The translations under genes were made by a program, and so were the position numbers. Of a DNA stretch of 64,000 nucleotides, positions 46,601-61,600 are shown in pieces (position 1 is the first letter of the stretch; each line of letters starts with the position of its first letter). The notes below the pieces were generated by a model. The model was not told the origin of the DNA and searched no databases. It saw only the letters and a list, made by a program, of their open reading frames with translations. The stretch comes from Owenia fusiformis (Eukaryota > Annelida > Polychaeta > Sabellida > Oweniidae): positions 25,929,248 through 25,993,247 of the forward strand of contig CAIIXF020000003.1 of assembly GCA_903813345.2 (NCBI GenBank), given 5' to 3'.

Positions 46601-49600
46601 TGTCATTTTTAAACAATCAAGAAATGTTCCAGAAGTTGTACACAATTATTCGTAATCATTCATAATCACCTTGACCTAATTTCACTAGTAATGAAATAGC
46701 CCAGCATCTTTTTTCCAGGGGAGAGTGGAGTTTGCTCAACAGCAAGTAATACCTGTCAAGAGATCTGTACCACAGAACCAGGGGGCAGTGAAGTGTCATG
46801 CTCATGTAGCTCCTATGATTATCTCCACCTTAAGGCTGGAACACAATGTTCAGGTAGGCCTATTACATAGACTTGGCACACAGGTCTGGTCTATTAAAGC
46901 TGCAGTATTGCTAAATAAACATTAAATGGAAATGTTAAATAAGCAGTCAGCCTTAAATTAATAATAAGTAGGTATATTCTCTATGTTTTGTGAAAGTTTC
47001 AAGGAAAAATATTGAAAAATAAAAAAAATGAAAATGTTTTTGCATGAACTTATTGAACAACCTGTACAAAACAGTTTCCACATAGGATAGACATGTAAAT
47101 CCTCATATTTCAGAATTTAAAACATACCTTGCTTAATTCATTTTACTTGAAAATCATCTTACTTGAAAATCATTTTATTTGAAAACCATTTTGTGGCTGA
47201 ACCGATAGGCATAATAAAGCTACTGGTTGGTTCTGGGAGTTCAACATGTGTTTTAGTGATATTATTCATTTTCCCTATTTTTAGCCCCAACTAGCTTCAT
47301 TGTGTTTGCGGACTTCAACAGCATTAAGATCATTGGCCTTGACTCTGACAATCCTGAAAGCCATGTTCTTGTGGAGGGTAACAGCTATGTGTCCAATTTT
47401 GTAGCTGTTGCCTTTGATGGAAATAGTAAAGTATACTATGCTGATGTAAATACGTAAGTTATATTCAATGAATTTTCTTAAGAATCATTGTTCTCATTCA
47501 TTTAAAACTAGATTTATTGAAACAAGAGCATTTTCATTTAACAAGATAACACTTTACAATATACCTTTGATAATATAAATATAATGAGCATTGATCCTTT
47601 CTGCATTTTACACATTTTAAAGATTAGTTGTGTTGATTGGGTTAAAATTGCCAAAGACCATTTTTTTAAGTAAACAAATTCTGTGACAGTTAGGTTTGAG
47701 TGTCAAATTCTTCGGTCAAATTCTCCCAATCTTTTTGCAGAAAGACCAATGTTTGATATGTTCATTATCTTGTATGAGTTGTTTTGACATTGTATAATGT
47801 CACTTCCATATAGCTTTGCCTCTTGGAGAATTGTTGAAATATCTTTTAAGAATGAAGTTCTGATGTAAGAATAATTCAAAAACCAAATTGATTATATTGT
47901 TTTCAGATATGAGATTTTCTACACCACACTAGATGGCAGCACTAAACACCAGCTGGTGTTCAAATCTGAAGACAGCATAGATGGCATGGCCTTGTATGGT
48001 GGGCGTCTCTATTACACAAGTTTTAACCGAGGGTTGATTGCGACTATTAAACTAGATGGGGAAGACAAAGATAACATCGAGTTAATCTCATTACTCGATA
48101 GGCCACGGGCTATAGAGGTCAAGGTCATTGAAAGCAAGTATGTTCCATAAAAATGTTTTGGTCATCTAATATATGACCCATTTACTATACATTCTAAAAA
48201 TCTAAAATGATATTTATAAGGAAAAATACCTATTTGCAGATAAAATTCCTTCCAAGAAAGATACTTCATGGAATTCCATAGTGCCATTTCAATTTTACTT
48301 TTTATGTCAAAACATGACACCTTGACATCAATTAAAAATGACCCATTGACATCTAAAAACATGATCCATTGACATTTTACAACATGCTCCCTTTGTTTTT
48401 AAAAACATGATCCCTTCACATCTCTAAACATGCTCCCTTGATATTTTAAAATATAATATTTTGTGAAACATGCTTCCATCATATTTTAAACATAAATCCT
48501 CTTTGCATTTTAAACTTGCCCCCCTTGTATCTCAAAACATGCCGCCTTGGCATTTTAAAACATGTCCACTTCACGTTTTAAAGCATATTCTCTTAGCATT
48601 TTTAAACAACCCCTTTGCATTTTAAGATATGCTCTCTTGAGATTTTTAAACATACCCCCTTTACACTTTACTTCATAATCTTCCAGACCATATTTGTTCT
48701 GGTCTGAGTGGGGTAACAATACAGCTGTACAGAAGATGCAACTCTCATTGGATGGACGTGCACCAGAGTCATCAGAGAATCTCCAGATTTCCCCTCAACT
48801 CACTTGGCCCAATGGACTTGCTGTGACAGAGCGTCGACTCTATATTGCTGATGGCAACCCCATGTTGCGCAAGATTCAAAACTGCTCTTTAACTGGTAAG
48901 TTGATATGAGAAGTTTGTGTTCTGTTTTGAATGTGAAATTAATGTTTAAGCGGAAAATTCAGTTTTGTACCTGTATAAAAGGCTTAAAATCGAGAATAAA
49001 ATAAATATTTTTGAAAAGTTCTGAAATTTATATCGATTGAGAAGACCAACACAAACTTACATTTAACAAAGTTACGGTACAAACATTATTTCAGTACAAG
49101 CTCATTTTTTCACTTTCTGCACCATAGGGGGTACTTCATCTACTCCAAATATGCTAATGGTTCTTCTAATTTGCCATTTTTCTTGATATTTGTGGTATTA
49201 TGGTAATAAAACAGCTTGGATTGCAATATAAATTTGTGGGGGAATTTATGAAGACTTCCAGTTTGCATTTTAAGACTGCCATAATGGTATCACAAAATAA
49301 TCAGTTTAACACGATGTTTTCTGAGTCTATATGGGGATATTAGGAGGCGTATCTAATTGCATTGAGGAGCATTTTGGTTTTATGTAAAATACATGGAGGT
49401 GCTGCACCTCAGAGATTTCAATTTCGGGAGAGCACTGGAGTGGAATGTTAGACCATAGTTTCTGTGAAATGAAATGGAATGTTTGTTTGTTTTCTTATGA
49501 CTTAATTAATGTATAATTTAGGATGGATAAAAAACTCATTTTGATGGAACGAACAATGTATACCATAATATTTTATACTGTCACATTCATTTTTTCATAG

Positions 49601-52600
49601 GCCACAACTGCAATGACTTGGGATATTTCACCAACAAATCTGAGCATCTTTATGACATAGAAATGGTCTCTATGAGCTCTGGGAATGGCAATGACTACAT
49701 GATCTACACAGACTGGAAAGACAAATCATTATCTATGTACAACTTGCAAACTGGTGAGTTGTTTTTAGAGTCAAAATCCTTATTTTTACACACAAAGAAA
49801 TAAGATGCCGTGTAATATAGATTGAACTGGTACAATGTTTTTCACAATTTCCTCACTAATTAATGTCAAATATACATATATGGATAAAATTGATGACGAA
49901 ATGTCTCTTAGTTGTAAATATATCATAGATATGATAATAATATAGAAAAAACTAGCACTCATTTGCAGGCTCAAATGTTTCTCAGATCATATTGTTGATA
50001 TTGCACCCATTGAAGTAAATTTATACTTTGACACACCATAAACTAAAACTAATTATTTTCTTTAGTATTTTTTACCATTGTATGTTATCTTTGTGAACTT
50101 TAAGATGAAAAGATTTTATCTCAGCTCTCTGCTATTACACCTGCACTTTTGATAATAAGAACTGTCTATACATAGTCCTTTCTCTATCAGTACATTGATT
50201 CTATAGATGTATCATGTAACATGTAGCTGAAATGTATTTTTCTAGGTGATATCACTGTTCTGGCTGACAACCTTATGAGGCCCACTCAAGTTGCTGTTCA
50301 TATTACAACACCAACAACCACAGGTAAAACATATTATATATCTCAGGAATTTCATTGTCATCATCAAGAAGTGGTGATATATTTTGATAGCAGCCATTTT
50401 TGTGACTGGTATTTGGCATTGGAATTAGATATTTGGCATTTTTGGCACTTGGTGTTTATTAAGTATGTTACTTCAGATTTGAGGCAACATCTGTAACTTA
50501 TTAGTCTTTGGATTAGCAACTACAGATTTACTAAAACACGATACATGGGATACAACAAAATATGGGATATAATCAAACAGAATATGAGGGGAAACATAGT
50601 GAAGACCATACCTATATATCATCTTTCAGAATGTCCTAGCAACCATGGCTGTGAAGTAGCATGTGTGGTAGACCCCACTGGATATCATTGTAGCTGTGGA
50701 CTAGGAAAGACTCTCAATGCTGATGGCAAAACATGCAAGACAGGTTAGACTCTTTATATTGCATTCCGTCATACAAACTCACATGAGTCCACCCGTATAC
50801 AAACTCACTTGCGGTGAGCTGTGCTTTTTTGTTTCAGTTTCTAAATACTTTCCAAAGAAATGTCTGCTTGCTAATAAAGAACAATATATGTGAGATCCAT
50901 TAATTAAAGTTAATTAGAGTTAAATTATTTTTTTGTTTGATTTTGAATTTAGTGTATGCCAAAGTGGAGAAAGTAGACATGAGTGCATGTTCATCTCCCT
51001 GTGGGGAATATGAGGTTTGTGGTCGTACTGTGGGGTCTGCAAATCTTGAATGCGTCTGTGACAAAGGTCAAGGTCATGCCAGTAATGCAGGTTGTTATGG
51101 TGAGTACACAACTGGGTTGTTGATTCAGATTTTGTGACGTACATGATTGTATGTACGTGTACTTCAGACCTACAAATCTATCTGATATTTATGGAAATGT
51201 ATCATGATAAATGATCTGTTTTGACAGAATTATGTTTTGTCAAAGTACTATAATATTTCATTACATGTATTCAGGGTTTAACAATTTTAAAACATTTATT
51301 CAAAATAATCAAAATTCGAAAATTCTTGTTTCTTTTCAGCATGTGCAGTAGGTTTGTACAAAGATTTTGTCGGCAACCAGCCTTGTAAACCGTGTCCAGA
51401 GGGGACTGGAGGAGAGGATGTAGGGGCAACGTCATGCTCATGTACCTCAGAATACACGTGGTATGAGGGGGCATGTAGAGGTGAGGGACTATGATGATGA
51501 AAAAGGTCATGGTGATCATGTTTTTAAAAGCAAAGTAGAGTGGAAAATAGAGGAATCGGTGGGGGCAATGTCATGCTCATGTACCTCAGAATACACGTGG
51601 TATGAGGGGGCATGTAGAGGTGAGGGACTATGATGATGAGAAAGGTCATGGTGATCATGTTTTTAAAAGCAAAGTAGAGTGGAAAATAGAGGAATCGGTG
51701 GGGGCAATGTCATGCTCATGTACCTCAGAATACACGTGGTATGAGGGGGCATGTAGAGGTGAGGGACTATGTTGATGAGAAAAGTCATGGTGATCATGTT
51801 TTAAAATGCAAAATAGAATGCAAAATAGAGGAATCGATCGAGTATAACAGATTGAAGGTCAATATATTAATTTGTGCTCTGTGTGACAAGCAGTTATGTT
51901 TGGGGGAGGGGGTGATAAATCATTTTGCAATTAATTTTTCTTTAATGATACCAAGTGGTATGAAGCTTCATACAGTAAAGCTTAAAGATTATAATGCTTT
52001 TAATCACTCAATTTAAAATACTTCTAACATCCAGCAAGGTATACAGGTATATAGGTCTCCCATACGAGTTTTTTAGTCTAATAAGTAATCAATTCTCAGT
52101 AGAGTCATTTAACACCATGAAATCGGGTGCTTGCTTTGTAGCATGGGGAATTTTAGCAGTTTCAAGCATTGGACAACAATTATTGTAATCTCTTTATAGT
52201 GGATGCATGCTTGGTTGAAGGGACAGCATATGCTTTAGGGGAAACCTATTCACCTAATAGCTGTACTACTTGTGAATGTAAGGATACAGGACCACAGTGC
52301 ACCTCCCAGACCTGTCAGGAACTACTTTGTGAAGAGAAAGTAGTCCCAGCTAGGGAATGCTGTCCAGTGTGCATTAGCACAACACCTGCCCCTGTTACTA
52401 CCCCTGCAATTGGAGGTACAATTTACCCAATAGCTTGTTAACACAAGTAATCATCTTAATATATATCACATTGTAGCCAAAATTACAAACTGTTTGTAAA
52501 CAATAAAGACAGGTTTAAAATAATGCTTATATTTGCTTAAATAAGTGGATTGTATTTAGTTAACTTTCAATGGTATAGGGTTTACGCAAAAGACCGACCC

Positions 52601-55600
52601 CACCGACCACCGACCGGTCGGTGTTTTCCACTTGTAGCCTCATAACAGGGTTTGAAGAAAATGTGTAAAAGACCGACCATATCATGTAAAAGACCGAACA
52701 TATTTGTAGCCTTAAAATATTAATAATTTGATTTTGAATGTCAATCGTTGGACTAGGCAACAGTTTTTACCGATTTTGTATCTTGCAACGAATGGCAAGC
52801 AAACAAATTAGGCATGACCGTCTCCTCTCGATTAATTGTCCTGCCTTAGGTCCTAACCTATCATTAACCAACCCATCGTTTCCACGGGAATCTATCCTAA
52901 TTTTTTACTGAAATTTAACAATTTCGAAACAAAAATGATTTGTTATCGTCATAGCCTACTGAATACTGAACACGATATAATGTTACATGCGTTCTCTTAT
53001 CGGGATTAAAAGTGACTTACCATTTCAGTACACCATTAGAAAGCTTTTTTTGTCATATCAAATGTAGTTTTTACCAGTTGACGTTTAACAACTGAGAAAT
53101 CAAACATAACGTTACGACGTCAACATCGACGATGTTTGTGTGTTTTTGTTATTGCGTTTCATATGAATGAAGAATGAACTTAATGCAATGTTACGTGCGT
53201 TTTTTTCCAAAGTGACAAACCAGGATGAAATTGGTCTTCTAACAACTGAAACATCACTTAAAAATATGACATTACACACCACGACGATGTAACGTTTTCA
53301 TCGTGATTTGAAATGATAATTATACGTTTTTAAATCACGATGTAGTAAAGATACTATAGTCATTGGATTCCCAGTTTTACTTCTAATTTTGCATTTTTTC
53401 ATCTTTATGTAAAAGACCGTCAGCCGACCACCGACCACATGTACCCAACTATGGAGAGTGACTGGTCGGTGGTCGGTGGTCGGCGGTCGGTGTTTTGTTT
53501 TGAGGCTACCAGTGGAAAACACCGACCGGTCGGTGGTCGGTGGGGTCGGTCTTTTGCGTAAACCCTGATGTTTAATAGCCTTCGATTAAGATGGGTTGAG
53601 TTATATATTACATGTATGCAGAGGGGAAAGATTCAATGCATTTTTAATTTTGCTTTTTTCACACAACTTAATTTTGAGTGAAACTTAAAACACAATGAAA
53701 TATTATTTCACTGCTTTTACATTATGACCAATTAATAGAAAATCTATCCTCAGTGAATTTAAAGTGAGAATCTAGCGAGCAACCTAATAGCCGAACAAAG
53801 ATTGTTTTTATCATAAACATGAATAAAATTTTCAAGAGATATGATATATGAAGATTGTAACGATCGAGTGCATTGGGAGGTCACTCAGTAGTGCATTTTG
53901 ATTGTAATATAGACACCTCATTTAGAACTGATACAGCCTTTAAATTCCAGCTGAATTTTGGAAATGCTCATTCATAAGCACCCATGAAGTTAGATATATT
54001 CACAGAAGCCTCCCTTGAACTATTGGTTGAACTTATATTGGGCTTGGGCTGGACAATATGCCAGGCTGTCTATAAAAAAAGAAAATCTTTTACATGATGT
54101 TTTATTTTGTTTAGCTTTTACAAATTGCAACGAAGATGAGCAAAGTCTACAACTTGAAAAAGGACGTGATACGATCAAGTCATCATACATGTTAGAATAC
54201 CAGCCCCAAAATGCTACCTTGAGCTACGAGCCCATATCTTATCCATATGTGCGTTTTACGGGACAACAGATAGATGTCACTGGTACATTGAAATGGAATG
54301 ATAAGGTTGAACAGTGCACATTTAAAGTTGATGTAGAAGGTAACAAATTGTCTGACCTTTTAAATTACAGTACATGTACTGTACATGGATTGTACAGTAA
54401 AACTTCCTCTGAACATACTCTTTTTTCTCAGCGAAAGTGTTTGATATACATAGTTTTAATGTATGTTGACACACACTACAGCCTATCTGTGTCTAGAAAA
54501 ATTAGAGGTGATGTCTAAATATTAACAGCTGTGGAAGAGAAGTTATTAGAGGGAGAGATAAACAGTTATTTAGGATAAAGTATTGATTTGGCAAACCTTT
54601 TTTGAATATTTTTCTCATTGATAATCAAACAGCGCTCGCTTATCCCTTAACAAGTTACTCAAACTCAGAATTGTAATTGTTGTTTAATGCCATAGTATGT
54701 ATAAAATTCTATCATTAATTTCATAAGGTGCAAAGAAATTGCCAACAGGGTTGTGTGTAATTTTCAAATTTTTGATGGGGTGCAGCTATTGGTTGCTCTG
54801 CTCACTAATAATACTCCTCATGAGGAACATGGAAAACTACAGATTCATATATTTTGTAGATAAAGAACGCCCCACTGTTCAGTGTGAAGACGTATCTGTA
54901 TTCTTGGGAGAGGCTGGGAAGGCTGCAAGTGTGTATTGGATGCCACCAAAGGTAACAATGCTGTCGTTAAACTGTTTACTTTAGAGGAACACATCTGGAT
55001 GATTTATTTGAAAACTTAAAATGCATCTTTTTTGTAAACAAATATTTGGCCTCCAAAAATGTACTGTAACAATTTCATTCACAGGAAGTTCTTTCAAATA
55101 GGATGTTTTCATTGTTTTGTGTATGACTAGCAAATGAAGAATTTTTTTGTTCCTTTTGCCTTTTTGCATCAATAAAGCATTGGAACTCATACTGGTGAGA
55201 AGGATTGTTTAATTGGAATGTTTTAATGATCACCCTTTAGGTGACAGACAATGTGGCAGAAAGCACCGAGTTGCAAGAAGATCTTGTGTGTTCCCCCTAT
55301 TCCTCTGGAGATCCTCTAAAAGAGGGCGCTTATGTTGTTAACTGCAAAGTGCAAGACTCTGCAAAGAATGAAGGGACATGTAGCTTCAGCGTGTCTGTAC
55401 AGAAAAATGGTAAGAATAGTTTTACAGCCTAAAATATAAACTGATTGTACTATCATACTTGGATCTGAATGGTCAGGATAATGAAAACCGGTAAATTTAA
55501 TGAGCACAAACATTATTGAAATCACTACGAAGGAAAATGTTTTCTACATGTTACTCTTACAAGTATTTCATGGCATCTGGTTAACATGGGACTACAATGA

Positions 55601-58600
55601 AACCCAGAGTATTATGAGTAACAGGAAATTACCCTTTCAATAGAGCAAGTTATGTTGTCTTTAGCATTTTCTCTAGTTGACATTTATAGGCCCAAACAGC
55701 CCGCTCACATTATCTTAATGTACAAATTAAGAGTCTTGTTCACATAATTTACATAATTATATAAGAAGAACATTTGAACATTCGTATAGAAAGCCTGTGT
55801 AAATGGAATATCTTTCAAATGGAACACTTTTCTATGCTTCCAAGGGTGTTCCATTTACACATGATTTACGGTACAGTAGGTAGAACCTGTCTAATCTGAA
55901 CACCTCTGGGACTGGCCATGCCAAAATTGTTCAAATTGAATCCAAGGAACTGAAAAGACTGTTCAGACAAGAAAAGTTTTTTTGATAAACAGGTTTTACT
56001 GTATCACATATTGTATATATTACAGTGGGAAAGTGTCCCACTCCTCCAAACATCACTGGTGGGAAGTTTTCCTGTAAGGGAACAGAATGTAGCGTGACAT
56101 GCAACGAGGGACGCCAATTCTCTGGGTCATTTCCACCAGTATACAGTTGCAAGACAGACACCTGGAGTCCAAAATTTCCTAAAAACCTAGCTGCCTTTGC
56201 CTGCAAAAGTAAGTGATTGAAATACCCCCCTCCCTAGCTGCCCCAGATGCAATTTGGACAAATGAAAATAGCATTGAAGTAATAATTTATGGTATGTTCT
56301 CAAGACATGTTTATTTTATGATTCTAATATGTTACATAAAGTGAAGAAAGGAATGCCGTATATCTGCCATAGTTCTTTGACATTTCAGATTTGCTCTGTT
56401 AGTGAAACAGACCTACAAGTAAAGTATCAATCGATGAAAATCAAAAAATTCAACACACGTTCTCTAAATTGACCTATTTTTGTAGAACTCCGTAGCAAGC
56501 CAATTATGATCCAATCCACAATTAAGTTAGACTACTCCGGAGAATGCTCAACTGCAACAAAAGAACGCCTCATAGATGAATCACGAACGTTGCTGAGGAA
56601 TCATGGGGCATGTATGCATTCTGGCAATTCATTTTGCCAGGATGGTGCGTTCACCGCAAAATGCGAAAATTCTGTAAAACGAGAAGCACCTGGAACTGCA
56701 GTCATGTGGGATGTAGTGATAGTAGATAGGTATGACTATGGTAGTATATCATTTCAAAATGTTTCAGTTATTTTTGACTCACATGGTTAAGCCTATGGAA
56801 TTACCTACTCGTTCATCTGTCCATCTTTCTATTACACCATTGGTCCCAGCTCCAATTACCTTTGCCTGTTGACATATTATTGTATATATCTATTACACTT
56901 AAGTGAATCTGCTTTTCAGTCCATTTAATATTCAGATAGTAATTGTGTTATAAGATTGCCTTTTCATCTGTTTATGCAGGACATATGTGTCGTTGTGTAA
57001 AATAGGCACCAATGAAGTTCCCAAATTACCCGAGTATTCATTTTTTTTTTATTCTGCCAGCCTGCCTTACCATACCTAAAGGGAAATTACTGATTGTACT
57101 CTGCCTACCTAATTAACCAGATATCTCATTTTATTCAGCCGCAAAACAAATGATCTCTTTATTTTCAGTATGGATGGTACAGTTAAAGCTGATGACATCA
57201 ACATTGATCTTGATGAAGTTATTGAGGATATACAGGTCAAGACTGTCACATATACTGTAGATGGGGGTGAGGTGACTCTACTTGATATTTCAAAAGAAAC
57301 AGGTTTGTTGGATAGCTTGCACGCCTCAAGCAACTGGCTGATATGGCTTAAGATTATATTTTTTTTTTATTATTATTTATTGCTCTCACTATTTACAACA
57401 GTGGCACATGAGGAGTATCAGTGCGGCAGAATGACATATCATTAAAATACAACATATTACAGCATTAAAAAACATTAAAATATTTGTTAAAATACATTAC
57501 AATACTGATAATAGACTTTTATCTTCATTGTCATTACAGAAAGTGAAAGTGAATAAAATCAATGTTTGAATATCTCTTTATTGATATCAACTAAAAATGT
57601 TTTTGATAGCTTATCAAAAGTAGAACCTAGGTCCTGTCCCCAATATATAGCTACATCATCCCCCAAAATCCAACGTGTTTTCTCAGAAATGGAAAGTTGT
57701 AAAAAACTATTGACAATTGAATCCGGGCATTCTTTATTAAACTTTTCAAAAAACACATTTCGTTGTGTTGTTGTGGATGGGCAAGTAAATAAGCGGTGTT
57801 CAAGTGTATCTTTTTCTGAGAGGCAAGTACTACAGAACCCATCTGACAGTCCCCTCCTTTCAAGATCAGTATTCAAGCCCAGACATTTAGCGCGAGCTCT
57901 GAATTTGATATGCTGGCTGTAAAAATCCATGCCTGTTTTCAGATAATTTTCTAAAAAAGTATGGTTCTTAACAGTCTTGAATAGTGACAATGATGATTTA
58001 TCGCATATTGCCTCATTAAAGCATCTTACCCATTGTTCATTTGAAATATTTAAATAAGATGTGTACCAGTTAGTATCGTCACGGTATATAACATCATCAA
58101 GTCCAACCTCAGTTAGGATTGAGTGGACATTTTCCATAAAAGGCCATGGTGCCTTGTGACCAAGCTTAAACTCATGTAGCAAATAATTGAAAATATCTTT
58201 ATGGAGTCCATTCTTCAAGGAACTTTTTAAATAAATAAAATAATCAATCTGGCGTTTATGTATAATATCACAGATTGGTCTCCACCCAAGGTCACCAAGG
58301 AGGGATTCTCTTGCAGGGTTGCATTTGAGTTGCATTAAGGCCTTAGCCATTTTGTATTGCATAGTGCTAAGATATTTTTCGGTGGTCTTATTCAGTAACA
58401 TTACTCCACAACCATGGAGTATTGCAGGCAAAAACATTCCGTTATACATTGTATTGCCAAAATCAATTCTTTTCATATTACAATGCTTTGTCAGTGTAGA
58501 GCAAATCATATTTTGAATTCTTCTTGACTTGGGTTTTAAAGTGTCTTTAATGTGGTAAGTATCCTTCAAAGAACGGTCAAAATAGATACCCAAATACTTG

Positions 58601-61600
58601 TAGACTTTTACTTCTGTCAATTCATGTTCCCCTAATATCCATTTTTTCTCATAATTGATTCTTTGCCCTATAACCATTACTTTCGATTTTTTCGAATTAA
58701 ATTTAAAACCCGTATCCAACTGCAAAAATGTCAGTTACTTTTAAAAGTTTATTCAATTGCTGCTCAGACTCGCCCATAAGCACTATATCATCGGCGAAAA
58801 ATAAAGATGGAATTTTTTTACCTTTAAAGTCAAAGCCAATGTTTTCCTTTTCAAGTGAGCTTAATAAGTCGGTCATTATAATAGAAAATAATGTTGGGGA
58901 AAGGCAGCAACCTTGTTTTAAACCTGTTTCTGAGTCATACCATGGAGTTGAAAAATTTCCAAAAACCACCTTATTAGATATACCTTCATATGTTTTCCTC
59001 AGGAGTCTCCAAAATTTACCCTGTATCCCTTTTTCCCATAATTTCGTAAATAAAATATCCCGATCAATCACGTCGAAAGCCTTGGAAATATCAATAAAAG
59101 CCAAAAAAGATTTTTTGTTCTTTGCCTTTCTTATGCCACATAGGCCCTTTAAGGCAAATATATGGTTTTCCAATCTCAAGTTGGATCTGAAGGCACCTTG
59201 TGTATCCCCAAAGATATTTCTTTTTTCACAAAATGACCTTAATTTACTTTCCATGATAGAAGTGAAAACTTTATAAACATTAGAATTAACTGTGAGGCCC
59301 CTGAAGTTATCTAAATTCTCAATATCATTATTTTTGTGCAGTGGTTTTAATAGGCCTTCTTTCCATTCTTTAGGAATCAGCTCCAATAGTCTTACCTTGT
59401 TAAAAAGGTCAAATAATGGTTTCATTAGCGCAACTCCACCATTTTTCATAAATTCATTCGGTATCTGATCTGTTCCACAAGATTTCCCATTTTTCAAAGT
59501 TTTAATACATGTGGTTATGTCATCAAATTCAAAAGCGCAAAATAAAAGTGAGTCGGTTGAAAAATTTGACATTGACTTTAACTCATCAATTCTATCCTCA
59601 AGGGAAGGTGTGACATGTTTAGGGTTCTTGTTAACTTTACCAACACTACCCCAGTACTTAATGAGGGCATCTGAAATTTGCTTGGGGTCTGTTAATATTG
59701 TGTCAGTGTCGTCGGGGTTTTTAATCTGTATGGGATACCCGGCATTAGCATTAAACATGGTCAGCGTTGTTGTTGAATTCTGTGCTAATGACAGTTTAAA
59801 TCCTTGTTAACAGAGTAGATCTATGATTGAATATGTCCTTAAAATCTTTGTCATTTTCTATTAATATTCCTCATGGTTACGCTGTTGCTTTAATTTCCAA
59901 ATGTTGATTTTTGTATTTCTTTTATTTCAACTTTAATTAATCCTGCTTTTCATTTTCAGAATCAAGGAAAGCTGCATGTCCCCCTGGTGAAATAGTCAGT
60001 AATCAGAACTGTGGTATGTGATTTCATTTTATTTCAGGCTCGTAAAAATATAAAATCGTAGGATAAAAAAACTAATTGGTATGTCACGCCTTAGTTGTAG
60101 TTCTTAAAAGTTAAATTCAATAGACCCTTTGCCATCCTAACCCATTTTGGTGAACTTAGAGGGGACTAGGTTTATATTGCTTAGATTTATGTTGTTAGAC
60201 ATGTAGCTTGCAGGCAGGAATGGTGTTCTCAAACAAAGTTGAAAGAAGTTATTAAAAATTAGCAATATCTTAATCCGATTTCTACAATGCAACTAAAAAA
60301 TTACATAAAGGGGTAACATATTCCAGAGAAATCTGTCACAACATTGTATCAAACTCACATCTTACATATTCCAGAGAAATCTGTCACAACATTGTATCAA
60401 ACTCACATCTTGCATTTTCCAGAGAGATCTGTGACAACATTGTATCAAACTCACATCTTGCATATTCCAGAGAGATCTGTCACAACATTGTATCAAACTC
60501 ACATCTTGCATATTCCAGAGAGGTCTGTCACAACATTGTATCAAACTCACATCTTGCATATTCCAGAGAGATCTGTCACAACATTGTATCAAACTCACAT
60601 CTTGCATATTCCAGAGATCTGTCCAGCTGGAAGTAAACAAGAAGATGCTGATTGTGTTGTGTGTCCGATTGGTGAATACCAAGGATATGAGGGGTCCACA
60701 TCGTGTGATAAATGTCCTGAGGGCACAACAACAGATCTGACAGGCTCCTTCACATTGCAGCAATGTAGGTTCTTTAAAGGATATAAGCCCAGAGCTTGAT
60801 GATGTGGATGCTTTTAATCTCAAGGCTCTTGTATGAGAAGACAAGACTTAGTCAGTTAGCAAGTGCCTTAATCACTCCAAAGTCATGTGAATTTTGTCAC
60901 ATACATGTATTTCAAAACATTTTGAACAATATGATGAAAGATAATGAAATCCAACTCTTTTGTAAGGCATTTTACAAGATCAGCGTTGTGTATTCAATCC
61001 TGGATTTCATTTACTTTCAAATCATGAATTAGCCCGAATCTTTCATTCAAAACCATGTTCATTCTTGTATTACATTTATAAACTTTATAAAACAGGAACA
61101 TATGATTTATTCAAGAAGTGATTTTGATTTGAAAATTCCATCTCGTTTTGTTAAACTAAGTGTAGAAACCAGTACTGCAAAACGTAATAAAACATATTAT
61201 TCATCATACAATGTAGTCTATTTCTCCTGTCTCCAACATTACATTAATTACATTGTTCCAGGTCGTCCTATTGTTAAAAATCCTGAGAAAACAATGATGA
61301 AGGACACTCCTGTGGGACTTATTGTTGGTGTCGTTGTAGCAGTCATCGTGTTGATCATTGTCATTGTTGTTGTCGTTTGTCTGATGAACAGGCGGAATCG
61401 TAAACCAGCTGGCTACCTTCAAGCAGATGACGGGTATGGTTTAGTTATAGTACATGTATGTAATAATTGCGAGGTCCTGCCATTTTTTAAAAAAATGCAC
61501 ATTTTGTGCCGAAAATCCACTTTCCAGTATTTGTGTGGTACAGAGTCCTCCTCATAGAAATATTAATAAGAACTCAAAACATCTAAATGAGTTATATGGC

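Larger units (their letters stand above)
57350..59815 (-). mobile_element. 5'-truncated, frameshifted LINE (non-LTR retrotransposon) in intron 27
   Basis: The element lies antisense to the receptor gene. Its 3' end is an A/T-rich tail near 57350-57377 (minus-strand AATAATAATAAAAA). It carries reverse transcriptase and a C-terminal Cys/His segment but no endonuclease, so it was 5'-truncated on insertion or decayed since. The two readings overlap around 58703-58725 and differ by a frameshift, so it is not autonomous now. The exact 5' boundary near 59810 is a guess. Confidence 0.8.

Noticed and set aside
46725-46925. A 66-residue reading overlapping exon 12
   Set aside because: It is out of the frame that gives the six-cysteine EGF module and the phase-consistent splice.
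57566-59810. Plus-strand readings across intron 27
   Set aside because: They are antisense shadows of the LINE reverse transcriptase.
60344-60799. A separate 151-residue gene
   Set aside because: The front is the 48-bp minisatellite and the end is receptor exon 29; it is kept only as a possible alternative acceptor series.
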